Source: JBDRCU01 sp043821485
Lineage (GTDB): Bacteria > Patescibacteriota > Minisyncoccia > 2-02-FULL-40-12 > IGHO2-01-FULL-4-A
Length of the DNA stretch: 27,162 nucleotides
Direction: 5' to 3'
Assembly: GCA_043821485.1 (NCBI GenBank)
Contig: JBDRCU010000047.1
Location: 1-27,162 of the forward strand
The notes beneath the pieces are model-generated. The model saw nothing but the letters and a program-made list of their open reading frames with translations. It made no database searches and was not told the DNA's origin. Made by a program: the position numbers and the translations under genes. Positions 1-6,320 of the stretch are shown in pieces. How positions within the stretch are numbered: the first letter of the stretch is position 1; every line of letters starts with the position of its first letter.

Positions 1-2
1 AC

Positions 3-641
3 AATTGGAGATATGCTGCAATACTTGAATCTGATCCAGCAGGAACCTATATGTCATGGCTTGGTGCGGGTCTTCGTAATTCAGTATTCATGACGCTTCA
101 TCCAGAAATGGGACAATTGTGGGCGACTGAAATGGGACGCGATGGACTGGGGCCTGACTTGCCCCCTGATGAGATTAATATTATGAATGCAACTAAACAT
201 TATGGATTTCCATTCTGCTATGGTTACAAAGTAGAAGACACTACATTTAATGAGCGTAGCAGTATTGAGAGCAGAAACAGAAAGTGTGAAGAAACTGAAC
301 CTGCGTTTATTGAACTTGAAGCGCATTCAGCTCCCCTTGGACTCGCTTTCATAGATGAGAATGCCGTTGATAATGGCTGGCCTAAGGAATGGGAAAACGA
401 CCTATTGGTTGCTTATCATGGATCAGAAGATGCAAGCCTTAGGCGCGGATACAAGATAGTGCGTTTTGATCTCGACGATGAAGGCAATCCAGAAAGCGGA
501 CCGCTTGACTTCATAACAGGATTTCTTGCAGAAGACGGTGAGGTGTTTGGACGTCCAGTTGATCTTAAATTTGATGGAAATGGATTACTGTATATCTCGG
601 ATGATTATTCAGGATCTATATATAGAGTTTTTGTAAATTAG
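3..641 (+). CDS. PQQ-dependent sugar dehydrogenase-like protein (C-terminal part)
   Basis: Partial gene entering from the left edge; the frame is open from base 3, so the ATG at 51 is internal. The visible ~212 residues match the C-terminal half of the glucose/sorbosone dehydrogenase (GSDH, YliI-like) beta-propeller family. Seen: a GLRNS segment, then LWATEMGRD and LPPDEIN followed by a YGFPFCYG stretch, and the closing GRPVDL ... LYISDDYSGSIYRV blade. Members oxidise aldose sugars with PQQ and are usually exported; any signal peptide would lie outside the window. It ends 18 bp from the convergent GT gene, so it belongs to the operon to the left. Family assignment is good; the substrate is unknown. 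Confidence 0.85.
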   Translation, partial: NWRYAAILESDPAGTYMSWLGAGLRNSVFMTLHPEMGQLWATEMGRDGLGPDLPPDEINIMNATKHYGFPFCYGYKVEDTTFNERSSIESRNRKCEETEPAFIELEAHSAPLGLAFIDENAVDNGWPKEWENDLLVAYHGSEDASLRRGYKIVRFDLDDEGNPESGPLDFITGFLAEDGEVFGRPVDLKFDGNGLLYISDDYSGSIYRVFVN

Positions 642-659
642 GATTTGGATTTAGATAGA

Positions 660-1826
660 TTAGAGTAGGGCTTCTACTTTCTCTACCATCTTATCGAGAC
701 CGAACTTAAATAGTACGGTTTGATGCGCTTGGATGCCGAATTCTTGACGGTTGTGATCGCTTTTGATTAATTCCTCAATTTTGGCTGCTAATTGTTGAGG
801 CCGAGCGGGTTCTATTAAAAATCCGTTTTTGTTGTTTTCGATCATTTCAGGCGTGGAGCCTACCTTAGTTGTGACAACTGGGAGTTTTGCTGCCATTGCT
901 TCCAGTACCACCCAAGGAAATCCCTCCTTGAGTGAGCTAAATGCAAAGATATCAAAAGCTTTTAGATATTGAGACGCATCAGGAATTTGTCCTGCAAGTA
1001 TTATGGTATGAGTTAATCCTTTTTCTTTTATAGTCTCCTCAAGTTCTGACCGCAATTTACCGTCACCTATAATTACAAATGAAACATTTTTATTGTCTTT
1101 AAATCTTTCAGCTGCTTCTAATAGATGATGCAGTCCTTTTACTGGATAAAAGTTTGCAATTGTTCCAATTACTATTTTTGATCGAAATAGATTTCCTTTT
1201 TCAAGAAGTTTGGATAATTTAAGTCGAGCTTCGTCTTTTTCAAGAAAATTTGTTTTGTAAACATCAATTCCATTGTGTATTAAAACAATATCTTTGCGTG
1301 GACAAATTTTGAATCGTTCGGCATCGTCAAAATCTTTTTTGCAATTTACTACGATGAAGTCTTTCCATTGCGCACTAATGCGTTCACCCGTTTTGATCCA
1401 GAATTTTTGCCATCCAGATCGGGGATCATTGAATGCCCAGCCTCCTATGCGATAGATAACCTTAGTCTTGTGAATGCGTGAAGGAAATACTGTTGCAAGA
1501 GATCCATTAAATCCAGCTTTTGAACTGTTTAGAAATACGGTGTCGAATCCGCCATTATTAATATATGATCTTATTTCAAAGACAGAACGAATATCTTTGT
1601 AGATATTCGCATTACGGACCAGATGTTTGAATCTATGAGTTTTAATGCCGGCAGTTTCTAGCGCTCCCTGAAGAAAATCCTTTTTGCCAACCTCTCCAAA
1701 AGCAACGGTTACATCGTATTGCTTAGGATCAAGATTTGTTGCAATGGTAAAAATGAAGCGCTGTGCGCCTCCATATTCTGATTGTGTAACTATGAATAGG
1801 ACCTTTTTGGGGTGTTTATCTATCAT
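660..1826 (-). CDS. GT4-family glycosyltransferase
   Basis: 388 residues, the usual length for a GT-B retaining glycosyltransferase. The N-terminal domain opens with a beta strand and QSEYGGAQ loop (residues 15-22). The C-terminal domain shows the NFYPVKG donor loop (~225-231), VIIGDGKL (~251-258) and an intact E-x7-E motif (E301 and E309). It transfers a sugar from a nucleotide donor to a glycan or lipid acceptor at the cytoplasmic membrane face; donor and acceptor cannot be read from the sequence. It is the only long minus-strand gene in the window and is divergent from the GT4 at 1863, with which it shares a 36 bp promoter region. Confidence 0.9.
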   Translation of the reverse strand: MIDKHPKKVLFIVTQSEYGGAQRFIFTIATNLDPKQYDVTVAFGEVGKKDFLQGALETAGIKTHRFKHLVRNANIYKDIRSVFEIRSYINNGGFDTVFLNSSKAGFNGSLATVFPSRIHKTKVIYRIGGWAFNDPRSGWQKFWIKTGERISAQWKDFIVVNCKKDFDDAERFKICPRKDIVLIHNGIDVYKTNFLEKDEARLKLSKLLEKGNLFRSKIVIGTIANFYPVKGLHHLLEAAERFKDNKNVSFVIIGDGKLRSELEETIKEKGLTHTIILAGQIPDASQYLKAFDIFAFSSLKEGFPWVVLEAMAAKLPVVTTKVGSTPEMIENNKNGFLIEPARPQQLAAKIEELIKSDHNRQEFGIQAHQTVLFKFGLDKMVEKVEALL

Positions 1827-1859
1827 TGAAAAATAGCTGAATTTGACCTACTATATAAT
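1826..1859 (+). promoter_or_regulatory. Promoter giving a near-leaderless transcript of the 1863 gene
   Basis: TTGAAA (1826-1831) is followed after 17 bases by TACTAT (1849-1854), which overlaps TATATA (1852-1857) and TATAAT (1854-1859). Transcription would start at about 1861-1866, at or beside the ATG at 1863, and there is no room for a ribosome binding site. Confidence 0.45.
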
Positions 1860-1878
1860 GAAATGGACGATCATTCAA
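1843..1878 (-). promoter_or_regulatory. Sigma70-type promoter for the minus-strand GT4
   Basis: On the minus strand TTGAAT (plus 1873-1878) is followed after 17 bases by TATAGT (plus 1850-1855). The predicted transcription start near 1843 gives a ~16 base leader before the ATG at 1826, without an obvious Shine-Dalgarno sequence. The -35 box lies inside the first codons of the divergent gene. Confidence 0.5.
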
Positions 1879-3011
1879 GCTCTGAAAACCCTGAAAAACC
1901 TCGTATTTTAGTGTTTGTCACAGCCTACCATCCGTTAATTGGAGGCGCAGAGATAGCACTTGGAGAGATAACTCGGCGAATGCCGGATGTTTTTTTCGAT
2001 ATAGTGACCCCTAGATATTCATTAGATTATCCGGAATATGAGATAGAGAAGAATGTTTCTATACATCGTATCGGCCCAAGTGGCTCGCTTGCTAAGTGGT
2101 TGTTCCCAATCACAGGATGTTTTAAAGGTTGGAGTCTTAGCAAAGAACACAAGTACAATGCCATACATTCCTGGCAAGCTTCTCATGCCGGAGGCGCTGC
2201 ATGGAACTTATCTCTTTGGCGTCACAGTATCCCCTTCATTTTAACACTTCAGGAAGGGAAAGACCTACCCAATCAAAGTGCATTTGTTAAATTTTTTAGG
2301 AATATTATTTTAAAGAGAGCAAACAAGATAACAGCAATAAGTAATTATCTTGCTGACTATGCACGAAGTGTTAATGAGCAGGCTAGTGTCATGCGCATCC
2401 CTAATGGAGTAGACGTAAAACATTACAAACAGGGTGCAACAAGTGAAGAAAAAGAAGAATTAAAAAAGAAATACAAAATTAAAGAAGGTGATACAGTTTT
2501 AATTACAACTTCCCGTCTTGTATACAAAAATGGAATTGACGATGTTTTATATGCACTCTCTCTTTTGAAAAATGAGAGTTACAAATTTTTAATATTAGGA
2601 ACAGGCGATAGAAAGCAAAATTTTGAATCATTGTCACGCAAGCTTGGCATTGATGAACAGGTGCATTTTTTTGGAGATGTTCCAAATCAAATAGTGCCTC
2701 GTTATCTTTCAATTGCAGATATGTTTATTAGGCCGTCACGTTCAGAGGGTCTTGGCGTTTCATTTTTGGAAGCAATGGCAGCAGGAGTACCGATTATAGC
2801 AACTCTTGTCGGAGGAATACCTGACTTTTTAAAAGACGAGGAAACAGGACTTATGTGCAAACCAGACGATCCACAGAGTATTGTTAAAGCAATTGAAAAA
2901 TTAAAAGATGACAAATTAAAAAAAGAAATTATCCAAAACGCTCGAAGCCTGATCGAAAGCGAATTCACATGGGATAAAATAGCTAAGCAGTATAGAGAGA
3001 TTTATAAATGA
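1863..3011 (+). CDS. GT4-family glycosyltransferase
   Basis: 382 residues, GT-B fold. Seen: PLIGGAE acceptor-side glycine loop (residues 24-30), TAISNYLADY interdomain region (~157-166), IPNGVDV (~179-185), TTSRLVYKNGIDD (~215-227) and E-x7-E (E295 and E303), followed by EAMAAGVPIIAT. Retaining sugar transfer from a nucleotide sugar is the family reaction; the sugar is not predictable. The stop overlaps the start of the GT2 at 3008 by four bases (ATGA), so the two are translationally coupled. The ATG at 1863 is the only sensible start given the promoter just upstream. Confidence 0.9.
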   Translation: MDDHSSSENPEKPRILVFVTAYHPLIGGAEIALGEITRRMPDVFFDIVTPRYSLDYPEYEIEKNVSIHRIGPSGSLAKWLFPITGCFKGWSLSKEHKYNAIHSWQASHAGGAAWNLSLWRHSIPFILTLQEGKDLPNQSAFVKFFRNIILKRANKITAISNYLADYARSVNEQASVMRIPNGVDVKHYKQGATSEEKEELKKKYKIKEGDTVLITTSRLVYKNGIDDVLYALSLLKNESYKFLILGTGDRKQNFESLSRKLGIDEQVHFFGDVPNQIVPRYLSIADMFIRPSRSEGLGVSFLEAMAAGVPIIATLVGGIPDFLKDEETGLMCKPDDPQSIVKAIEKLKDDKLKKEIIQNARSLIESEFTWDKIAKQYREIYK

Positions 3012-3721
3012 AGAAACTTTCTATAATAATTCCTGTATACAATGAACGTGATACTGTCGCGGATTTGATTGCTTGCGTGAAAGGTGTGCATCTGGATGAC
3101 ATTGAAAAAGAAATAATAGTTGTTGATGATGGTTCAACAGATGGAACTAAGGAAGTGCTTAAAAATTTGAATTCATCTGTACGTGTTTGGTTTCAGGATT
3201 GCAATCAGGGTAAAGGGGCTGCAGTAAGAAGAGGATTTAAAGAGGCAACTGGTGATATCGTAATAATTCAAGATGCTGATCTTGAATACGATCCTAAAGA
3301 GTATCCTGATATGCTCGAGCCGATTTTGAATAATAAGGCTGATGTTGTCTATGGATCTCGTTTCATTACAGACAGACCGCATAGAGTGTTGTACAATCAT
3401 CATTACATGGCAAATAGGTTTTTGACTTTTGTTTCTAATCTTTTTTCGAATTTGAATTTGTCTGATATGGAAACCTGTTATAAGGTGTTTACGAAAAAAG
3501 CGCTTGATACTATAAAGCCATGTTTAATATCAAATCGTTTTGGGATAGAAGTTGAGATGACTGCAGAGGTAGCGCGTCACAAGCTTCGTGTATATGAAGT
3601 AGGCATATCCTATAGCGGTCGTACTTACGATGAAGGCAAAAAGATAAACTGGAAAGACGGTATTGCAGCGCTTTGGCATATTGTAAGATTTAATTTGCTT
3701 AGGAGATGCAAGAAACGTTGA
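3008..3721 (+). CDS. GT2 glycosyltransferase, dolichyl/undecaprenyl-phosphate sugar synthase-like
   Basis: 237 residues, GT-A fold. Seen: SIIIPVYNE (residues 5-13), the nucleotide-binding DDGSTDGT (40-47), a GKGAAVRRG loop (~69-76), the metal-binding D-A-D (89-91) and a VYGSRF strand. This pattern matches the DPM1/ArnC-like branch that makes polyprenyl-phosphate hexose from NDP-sugar. There is no C-terminal membrane pair, so it would be a soluble or peripheral form. It is coupled to the upstream GT4 by an ATGA overlap and is the last gene before the retroelement. Confidence 0.85.
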   Translation: MKKLSIIIPVYNERDTVADLIACVKGVHLDDIEKEIIVVDDGSTDGTKEVLKNLNSSVRVWFQDCNQGKGAAVRRGFKEATGDIVIIQDADLEYDPKEYPDMLEPILNNKADVVYGSRFITDRPHRVLYNHHYMANRFLTFVSNLFSNLNLSDMETCYKVFTKKALDTIKPCLISNRFGIEVEMTAEVARHKLRVYEVGISYSGRTYDEGKKINWKDGIAALWHIVRFNLLRRCKKR

Positions 3722-3724
3722 TGC

Positions 3725-3752
3725 TTGACTTTTGGGAGGTTTTATGTAGAAT
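3725..3752 (+). promoter_or_regulatory. Sigma70-type promoter of the DGR target gene
   Basis: TTGACT (3725-3730), 16 bases, TAGAAT (3747-3752), beginning four bases after the preceding stop codon. Transcription from about 3759 would give a ~160 base leader ahead of the target ATG at 3923, much longer than elsewhere in this window. Confidence 0.55.
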
Positions 3753-3813
3753 ATAGGGTTAGTTTAGGGAGTATTTTTATAGGTTTTAATAGTATTGATC
3801 ATATTGGTGGTTG

Positions 3814-3908
3814 TAGCCATAAGATACTGAATATTTGGTGTTTTGTGGCTATGACTGCCATGGTGGCGTCCTCTGGCTAAGCGACGCAGTCTAATAAGAC
3901 ATTGTCGC
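3814..3908 (+). promoter_or_regulatory. Structured 5' leader of the DGR target gene
   Basis: Three inverted repeats lie in the leader. (1) TAGCCA at 3814-3819 pairs with TGGCTA at 3846-3851, extendable with wobbles. (2) GCGAC at 3881-3885 pairs with GTCGC at 3904-3908 and encloses GTCT-AATA-AGAC (3889-3900). (3) GCGTC at 3866-3870 can instead pair with GACGC at 3883-3887, which excludes helix 2. The AAGGAG ribosome binding site (3911-3916) starts two bases after helix 2. This could be a translational or attenuation control element; it matches no riboswitch class I recognise. Confidence 0.4.
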
Positions 3909-3922
3909 AGAAGGAGATGACG

Positions 3923-4552
3923 ATGAGTGAAGGACTCATACTCGATGTCGGAACCGCAAACGACATAAAGATGGCATTGCGCCGTGCTGGCTATACGCCT
4001 GAGGAGGTTACCCTACTCAAGAGTGGAGACAATCTCGAGCAGTACCTCCAGGTCCTTCGTGGTGAGGCGAGAATCGTTCCAATCCCGCTTCTGACCTCGG
4101 TCACAACCGTGCAGGTCAACGCTGTTGAGCGCTTCGTCGCCAGCGAGGCTTTCAATCCGGATGACATCAGGTTCTACCTCTGGCCCAACTTCAGGAATTA
4201 TTTTTTGGAAAAGGTAGAGGAGAACGTACCTACTGGCGAGTTCGCTATTCAGCGTCTCGAGCGGTCGGTTAAGGACGATGCCATCCTGCGAGAGCTCGGA
4301 GACAAAGCGGAGGTCGTCCTCGCGCACTTCTACGAATTGATCAAGCGGCAGCCACAGGGTCAGGAGGGCGATCTACTGACGGATGGCAGAGCGAACATCT
4401 TCTATGTTCGTGATGCCGAGAACATGGTCTGGGCGGTCAGCGCGGGCTGGCACTCGGTCAGTCGCAAGTGGTACCTGAACGCCAACCCGATTGACTATCC
4501 TCGTTCGTGGTGTGTAGGCCACCATGTCATCTCGCAAGTATCTTCGTCCTAG
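3923..4552 (+). CDS. DGR target protein with C-terminal variable region
   Basis: 209 residues from the ATG at 3923, chosen because AAGGAG (3911-3916) sits six bases upstream; a frame-compatible TTG at 3902 lies inside the leader hairpin. The first ~165 residues contain an ALRRAGYTPEEV segment and show no signal peptide or membrane segment. The last ~43 residues are encoded by the variable repeat, with Trp-rich spacing (W..G..W....RKW) and a closing W.VG.HVIS, the look of DGR variable proteins of the C-type-lectin type; the fold itself is inferred. Eight of ten AAY codons in the template are changed here, giving Ser, Gly, His, Ser, Tyr, Arg, Cys and His. The gene is clearly GC-richer than all neighbours (one 60-base line counted at about 62%), suggesting transfer. 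Its ligand is unknown. Confidence 0.85.
   Translation: MSEGLILDVGTANDIKMALRRAGYTPEEVTLLKSGDNLEQYLQVLRGEARIVPIPLLTSVTTVQVNAVERFVASEAFNPDDIRFYLWPNFRNYFLEKVEENVPTGEFAIQRLERSVKDDAILRELGDKAEVVLAHFYELIKRQPQGQEGDLLTDGRANIFYVRDAENMVWAVSAGWHSVSRKWYLNANPIDYPRSWCVGHHVISQVSSS
4424..4537 (+). repeat. DGR variable repeat (VR)
   Basis: 114 bases, aligned without gaps to the TR at 4857-4970. I count 15 differences, all where the TR has A: nine A to G, four A to C and two A to T. No G, C or T of the TR is altered within the match. Two of the A changes lie at the 5' edge (4426-4427) and one (4535) at the 3' edge, where the initiation-of-mutagenic-homing sequence is expected. Similarity stops abruptly upstream of 4424 and downstream of about 4537, just before the TAG at 4550. 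Confidence 0.93.
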
Positions 4553-4586
4553 GGTCTCGGATTTTCGGATCCTCGGTCCTTGGATC

Positions 4587-4630
4587 AGCGCTGGTCTTGC
4601 CCTCTGGGCGGGACCAGCGCTTTCAATTTT
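4587..4630 (+). terminator. Rho-independent terminator of the target gene
   Basis: AGCGCTGGTC (4587-4596) pairs perfectly with GACCAGCGCT (4612-4621); an inner GCCC/GGGC can extend the stem. It is followed by TTCAATTTTTG. It lies 34 bases after the target stop and should separate target transcription from the TR. Confidence 0.8.
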
Positions 4631-4856
4631 TGTTTAATTGAGCTAGAATAATTTTGGATATTAGGCGAATCTGCCGGCGGTTACGGCTTCCGGCGGCCGA
4701 ATTCTAGGCGAGCAATAAGGATTTGAATAATAGAGCCTCAAAAACGAAGATACTTGGTGCGATATACTGGAGAGATAAGGATTTATTCCGAGTTTTCAAA
4801 TTAGATACAGCTCCGAGAATATTCAAAGAGCAGTGGCAATGATGGTATTTTGCACG
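4622..4856 (+). other. TR leader region: possible promoter, GC-rich dyad and direct repeats
   Basis: This noncoding stretch joins the target terminator to the TR. TAGAAT at 4644-4649 is a possible -10 for the template RNA, with a poor -35 (TTCAAT, 4622-4627). A GC-rich dyad follows: GCCGG (4673-4677) pairs with CCGGC (4690-4694), flanked by GAAT (4667-4670) and ATTC (4701-4704); CCGGCGG also occurs twice as a direct repeat. ATAAGGATTT occurs at 4715-4724 and again at 4775-4784. The short reading frames here have no family-like sequence. It probably forms the 5' part of the template RNA. Confidence 0.4.
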
Positions 4857-4970
4857 ATAATCTGGGCAGTCAACGCGAACTGGAACTCGGTCAATCGCAA
4901 GTGGAACCTGAACGCCAACCCGATTGACTATCCTAATTCGTGGAATGTAGGCAACCATGTCATCTCGAAA
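4857..4970 (+). repeat. DGR template repeat (TR)
   Basis: 114-base noncoding template, containing about 35 adenines. In the frame of the target it has ten AAY (Asn) codons, mostly next to Trp, Ala or Val codons. AAY in templates is a known DGR design feature, because adenine mutagenesis of AAC/AAT reaches many residues but no stop codon. The RT is expected to copy this RNA with errors opposite A and the cDNA to replace the VR. Non-A positions are identical to the VR, so the pair is matched and probably recently active. Confidence 0.93.
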
Positions 4971-4981
4971 CTACTTCGTTC

Positions 4982-5004
4982 AAAAACCCTTCGGGGTTTT
5001 TGTT
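4982..5004 (+). terminator. UUCG-capped terminator hairpin just after the TR
   Basis: AAAAACCC (4982-4989), TTCG loop (4990-4993), GGGTTTTT (4994-5001), then GTTT. The stem is a perfect 8 bp closed by the very stable C(UUCG)G tetraloop, with A- and T-tracts on both sides, so it could end transcription in either direction. It starts 11 bases after the TR and overlaps the last codons of the minus-strand avd-like gene. Confidence 0.75.
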
Positions 5005-5335
5005 TGCCTGATCCATCCGCCAAGCATCTTACCTATTTCGTATGTGTGATTAGATAATGCGATATATTTTTTAGTATCAAGTTTTTTTATTTCCCAGATT
5101 ATCAGCAGAAGAAATTTTAGGACATCAAATTGATTCGAGGCCCTGTTTAGATATATCCCTTTTTCTTCCCTATTCTTAATACTTGCCATAAACAGATTTT
5201 GGGTCACATCAATAAACAGAGAGTCAATTTTTACTCCGAGGCCGAATTTTGTTAATTTATCAAAATGTATATAATAACTCTGCCACAGTTTATATGCAGT
5301 AATTATTTCTTGAAGTATTGGCAGGGTTTTTTTGT

Positions 5336-5344
5336 GGGGGGGGG
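5336..5344. repeat. G9 homopolymer at the avd/RT divergent junction
   Basis: Nine consecutive G, preceded by T7 (5327-5333) on the plus strand. It lies 16 bases upstream of the RT ATG and inside the expected 5' coding end of the inverted avd-like gene. Such a tract is prone to slippage in replication and to length error in sequencing. Confidence 0.9.
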
Positions 5345-5360
5345 CTTAAATGAATAGTTC

Positions 5361-6317
5361 ATGTTTGAAGATATTGCAAAAGTTGAAAATTTGTTTAAGG
5401 CATGGCGAGAATTCGCCAAGGGCAAGCGTTACAAACGGGACGTTCAAGAGTTCCAACTTAATTTAGCTGATAATATATTTGATCTGTATATTGATCTTGT
5501 GAATTATACCTATTGTCACGGCTCGTATCAAGGATTTAAGATAAATGATCCCAAGCCGAGAGATATTCACAAGGCCAGGGTGCGTGATCGGTTACTACAC
5601 CACGCTGTATATAGAATACTTTATCCATTTTTTGATAAGAAGTTCATTGCAGATTCATATTCCTGTCGCAATAAGAATGGTACACATAAAGCAATGAATA
5701 GATTTAGAACGTTTGCCTATAAAGTCAGCAGAAACGATACAAGAACTTGCTGGATATTGAAGTGCGATATAAGGAAATTTTTTGCAAGCATTAATCATGA
5801 TATTCTCAAGAGGATTCTTGCAAGTCATATAAATGACAAAGATACTCTTTGGCTATTATCACAAGTGATAGACAGTTTTAATCCAGGATTGCCTCTTGGC
5901 AATTTAACATCCCAGCTACTGGTCAACATTTATATGAATGAGTTTGATCAGTTTCTTAAGCACAAACTGGGAGTAAGATACTACATTCGCTATGCAGATG
6001 ATTTCATTCTTCTGCACTATAGTAAGCAATATTTAGAAAATATGTTACCGAAAATATCAGAATTTCTAATGAAACAGTTAAAATTAAATCTGCATCCGGA
6101 CAAGGTGTTTATTAAAACAATAGTGTCTGGAATTGATTTTCTCGGTTGGGTGCATTTTCCAGATCATAGAGTATTGCGTACATCCATGAAGAGAAGAATG
6201 TTGAGAAGATTGACTGGCGCAAGAGACCAACAAACCGTTAATTCCTATCTAGGTCTTTTGAAACACGGCAATGCTTATGGTATAAGGAATAGAGTGGTTT
6301 GTGAGTTTTTGTCGTAA
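5361..6317 (+). CDS. DGR reverse transcriptase
   Basis: 318 residues, a normal DGR-RT length. Seen in order: the RVRDRLLHHAVYRIL fingers region (73-87), SYSCRNKNGTHKA (99-111), the palm motif CDIRKFF with catalytic D136, LPLGNLTSQ (177-185), YADD (211-214) with the metal-binding Asp pair, and GIDFLGW (257-263). The SQ ending of motif 4, where group II intron RTs have QG...SP, is the recognised DGR signature. No maturase, endonuclease or retron-type domain is attached. It copies the TR RNA with errors opposite adenine. No good Shine-Dalgarno precedes the ATG; the G9 tract is 16 bases away. Its base composition is AT-rich like the GT genes and unlike the target. The next GT begins four bases after its stop. 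Confidence 0.93.
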   Translation: MFEDIAKVENLFKAWREFAKGKRYKRDVQEFQLNLADNIFDLYIDLVNYTYCHGSYQGFKINDPKPRDIHKARVRDRLLHHAVYRILYPFFDKKFIADSYSCRNKNGTHKAMNRFRTFAYKVSRNDTRTCWILKCDIRKFFASINHDILKRILASHINDKDTLWLLSQVIDSFNPGLPLGNLTSQLLVNIYMNEFDQFLKHKLGVRYYIRYADDFILLHYSKQYLENMLPKISEFLMKQLKLNLHPDKVFIKTIVSGIDFLGWVHFPDHRVLRTSMKRRMLRRLTGARDQQTVNSYLGLLKHGNAYGIRNRVVCEFLS

Positions 6318-6320
6318 TTT

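Larger units (their letters stand above)
4980..5345 (-). pseudogene. avd: Avd-like DGR accessory protein (four-helix bundle), inverted and without a normal start
   Basis: The minus-strand frame is open from 5345 to the TGA at 4980-4982, up to 121 residues. The translation reads like the Avd/bAvd four-helix-bundle family from end to end: TLPILQEIITAYKLWQ, then KFGLGVKIDSLFIDV, ASNQFDVLKFLL, WEIKKLDTKKYIALS and a final EIGKMLGGWIRQ. The family protein binds the RT and template RNA and is needed for mutagenic homing. The only usual start in frame is a GTG at 5207, which would cut away the first third of the conserved sequence. No ATG, GTG or TTG lies between the upstream stop (5346-5348) and that GTG; a CTG at 5322-5324 is the nearest alternative. 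One extra C in the C9 run (plus 5336-5344) would join the frame to an ATG at 5360-5362. It is therefore either frameshifted, slippage-controlled, started at a rare codon, or affected by a sequencing error. All other DGR parts lie on the plus strand. Confidence 0.75.
3725..6317 (+). mobile_element. Complete diversity-generating retroelement cassette
   Basis: Order: promoter, structured leader, target gene with 3' VR, terminator, TR leader, TR, terminator hairpin, inverted avd-like gene, RT. TR and VR lie 433 bases apart with matching polarity. It sits between a GT2 and a GT4 that are otherwise typical of the flanking glycan operon. I saw no flanking inverted repeats or target-site duplication, so its boundaries are functional and not those of a transposon. 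Confidence 0.88.

Noticed and set aside
4704..4958. 84-codon minus-strand frame across the TR
   Set aside because: No family character; it is the reverse complement of the TR leader and the TR.
4833..5057. Plus-strand frame running through the TR
   Set aside because: It reads the TR in the same frame as the target, as expected for a template, but it has no ribosome binding site and runs on into the antisense of avd. It is noncoding.
5361..6317. Group II intron maturase or retron RT
   Set aside because: Motif 4 ends in SQ, there is no maturase or endonuclease domain, no intron RNA domain V was seen, and a TR/VR pair is present. This is a DGR RT.
3725..6317. Transposon or prophage boundary around the DGR
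   Set aside because: I saw no inverted terminal repeats, target-site duplication, integrase or phage structural genes near the cassette.
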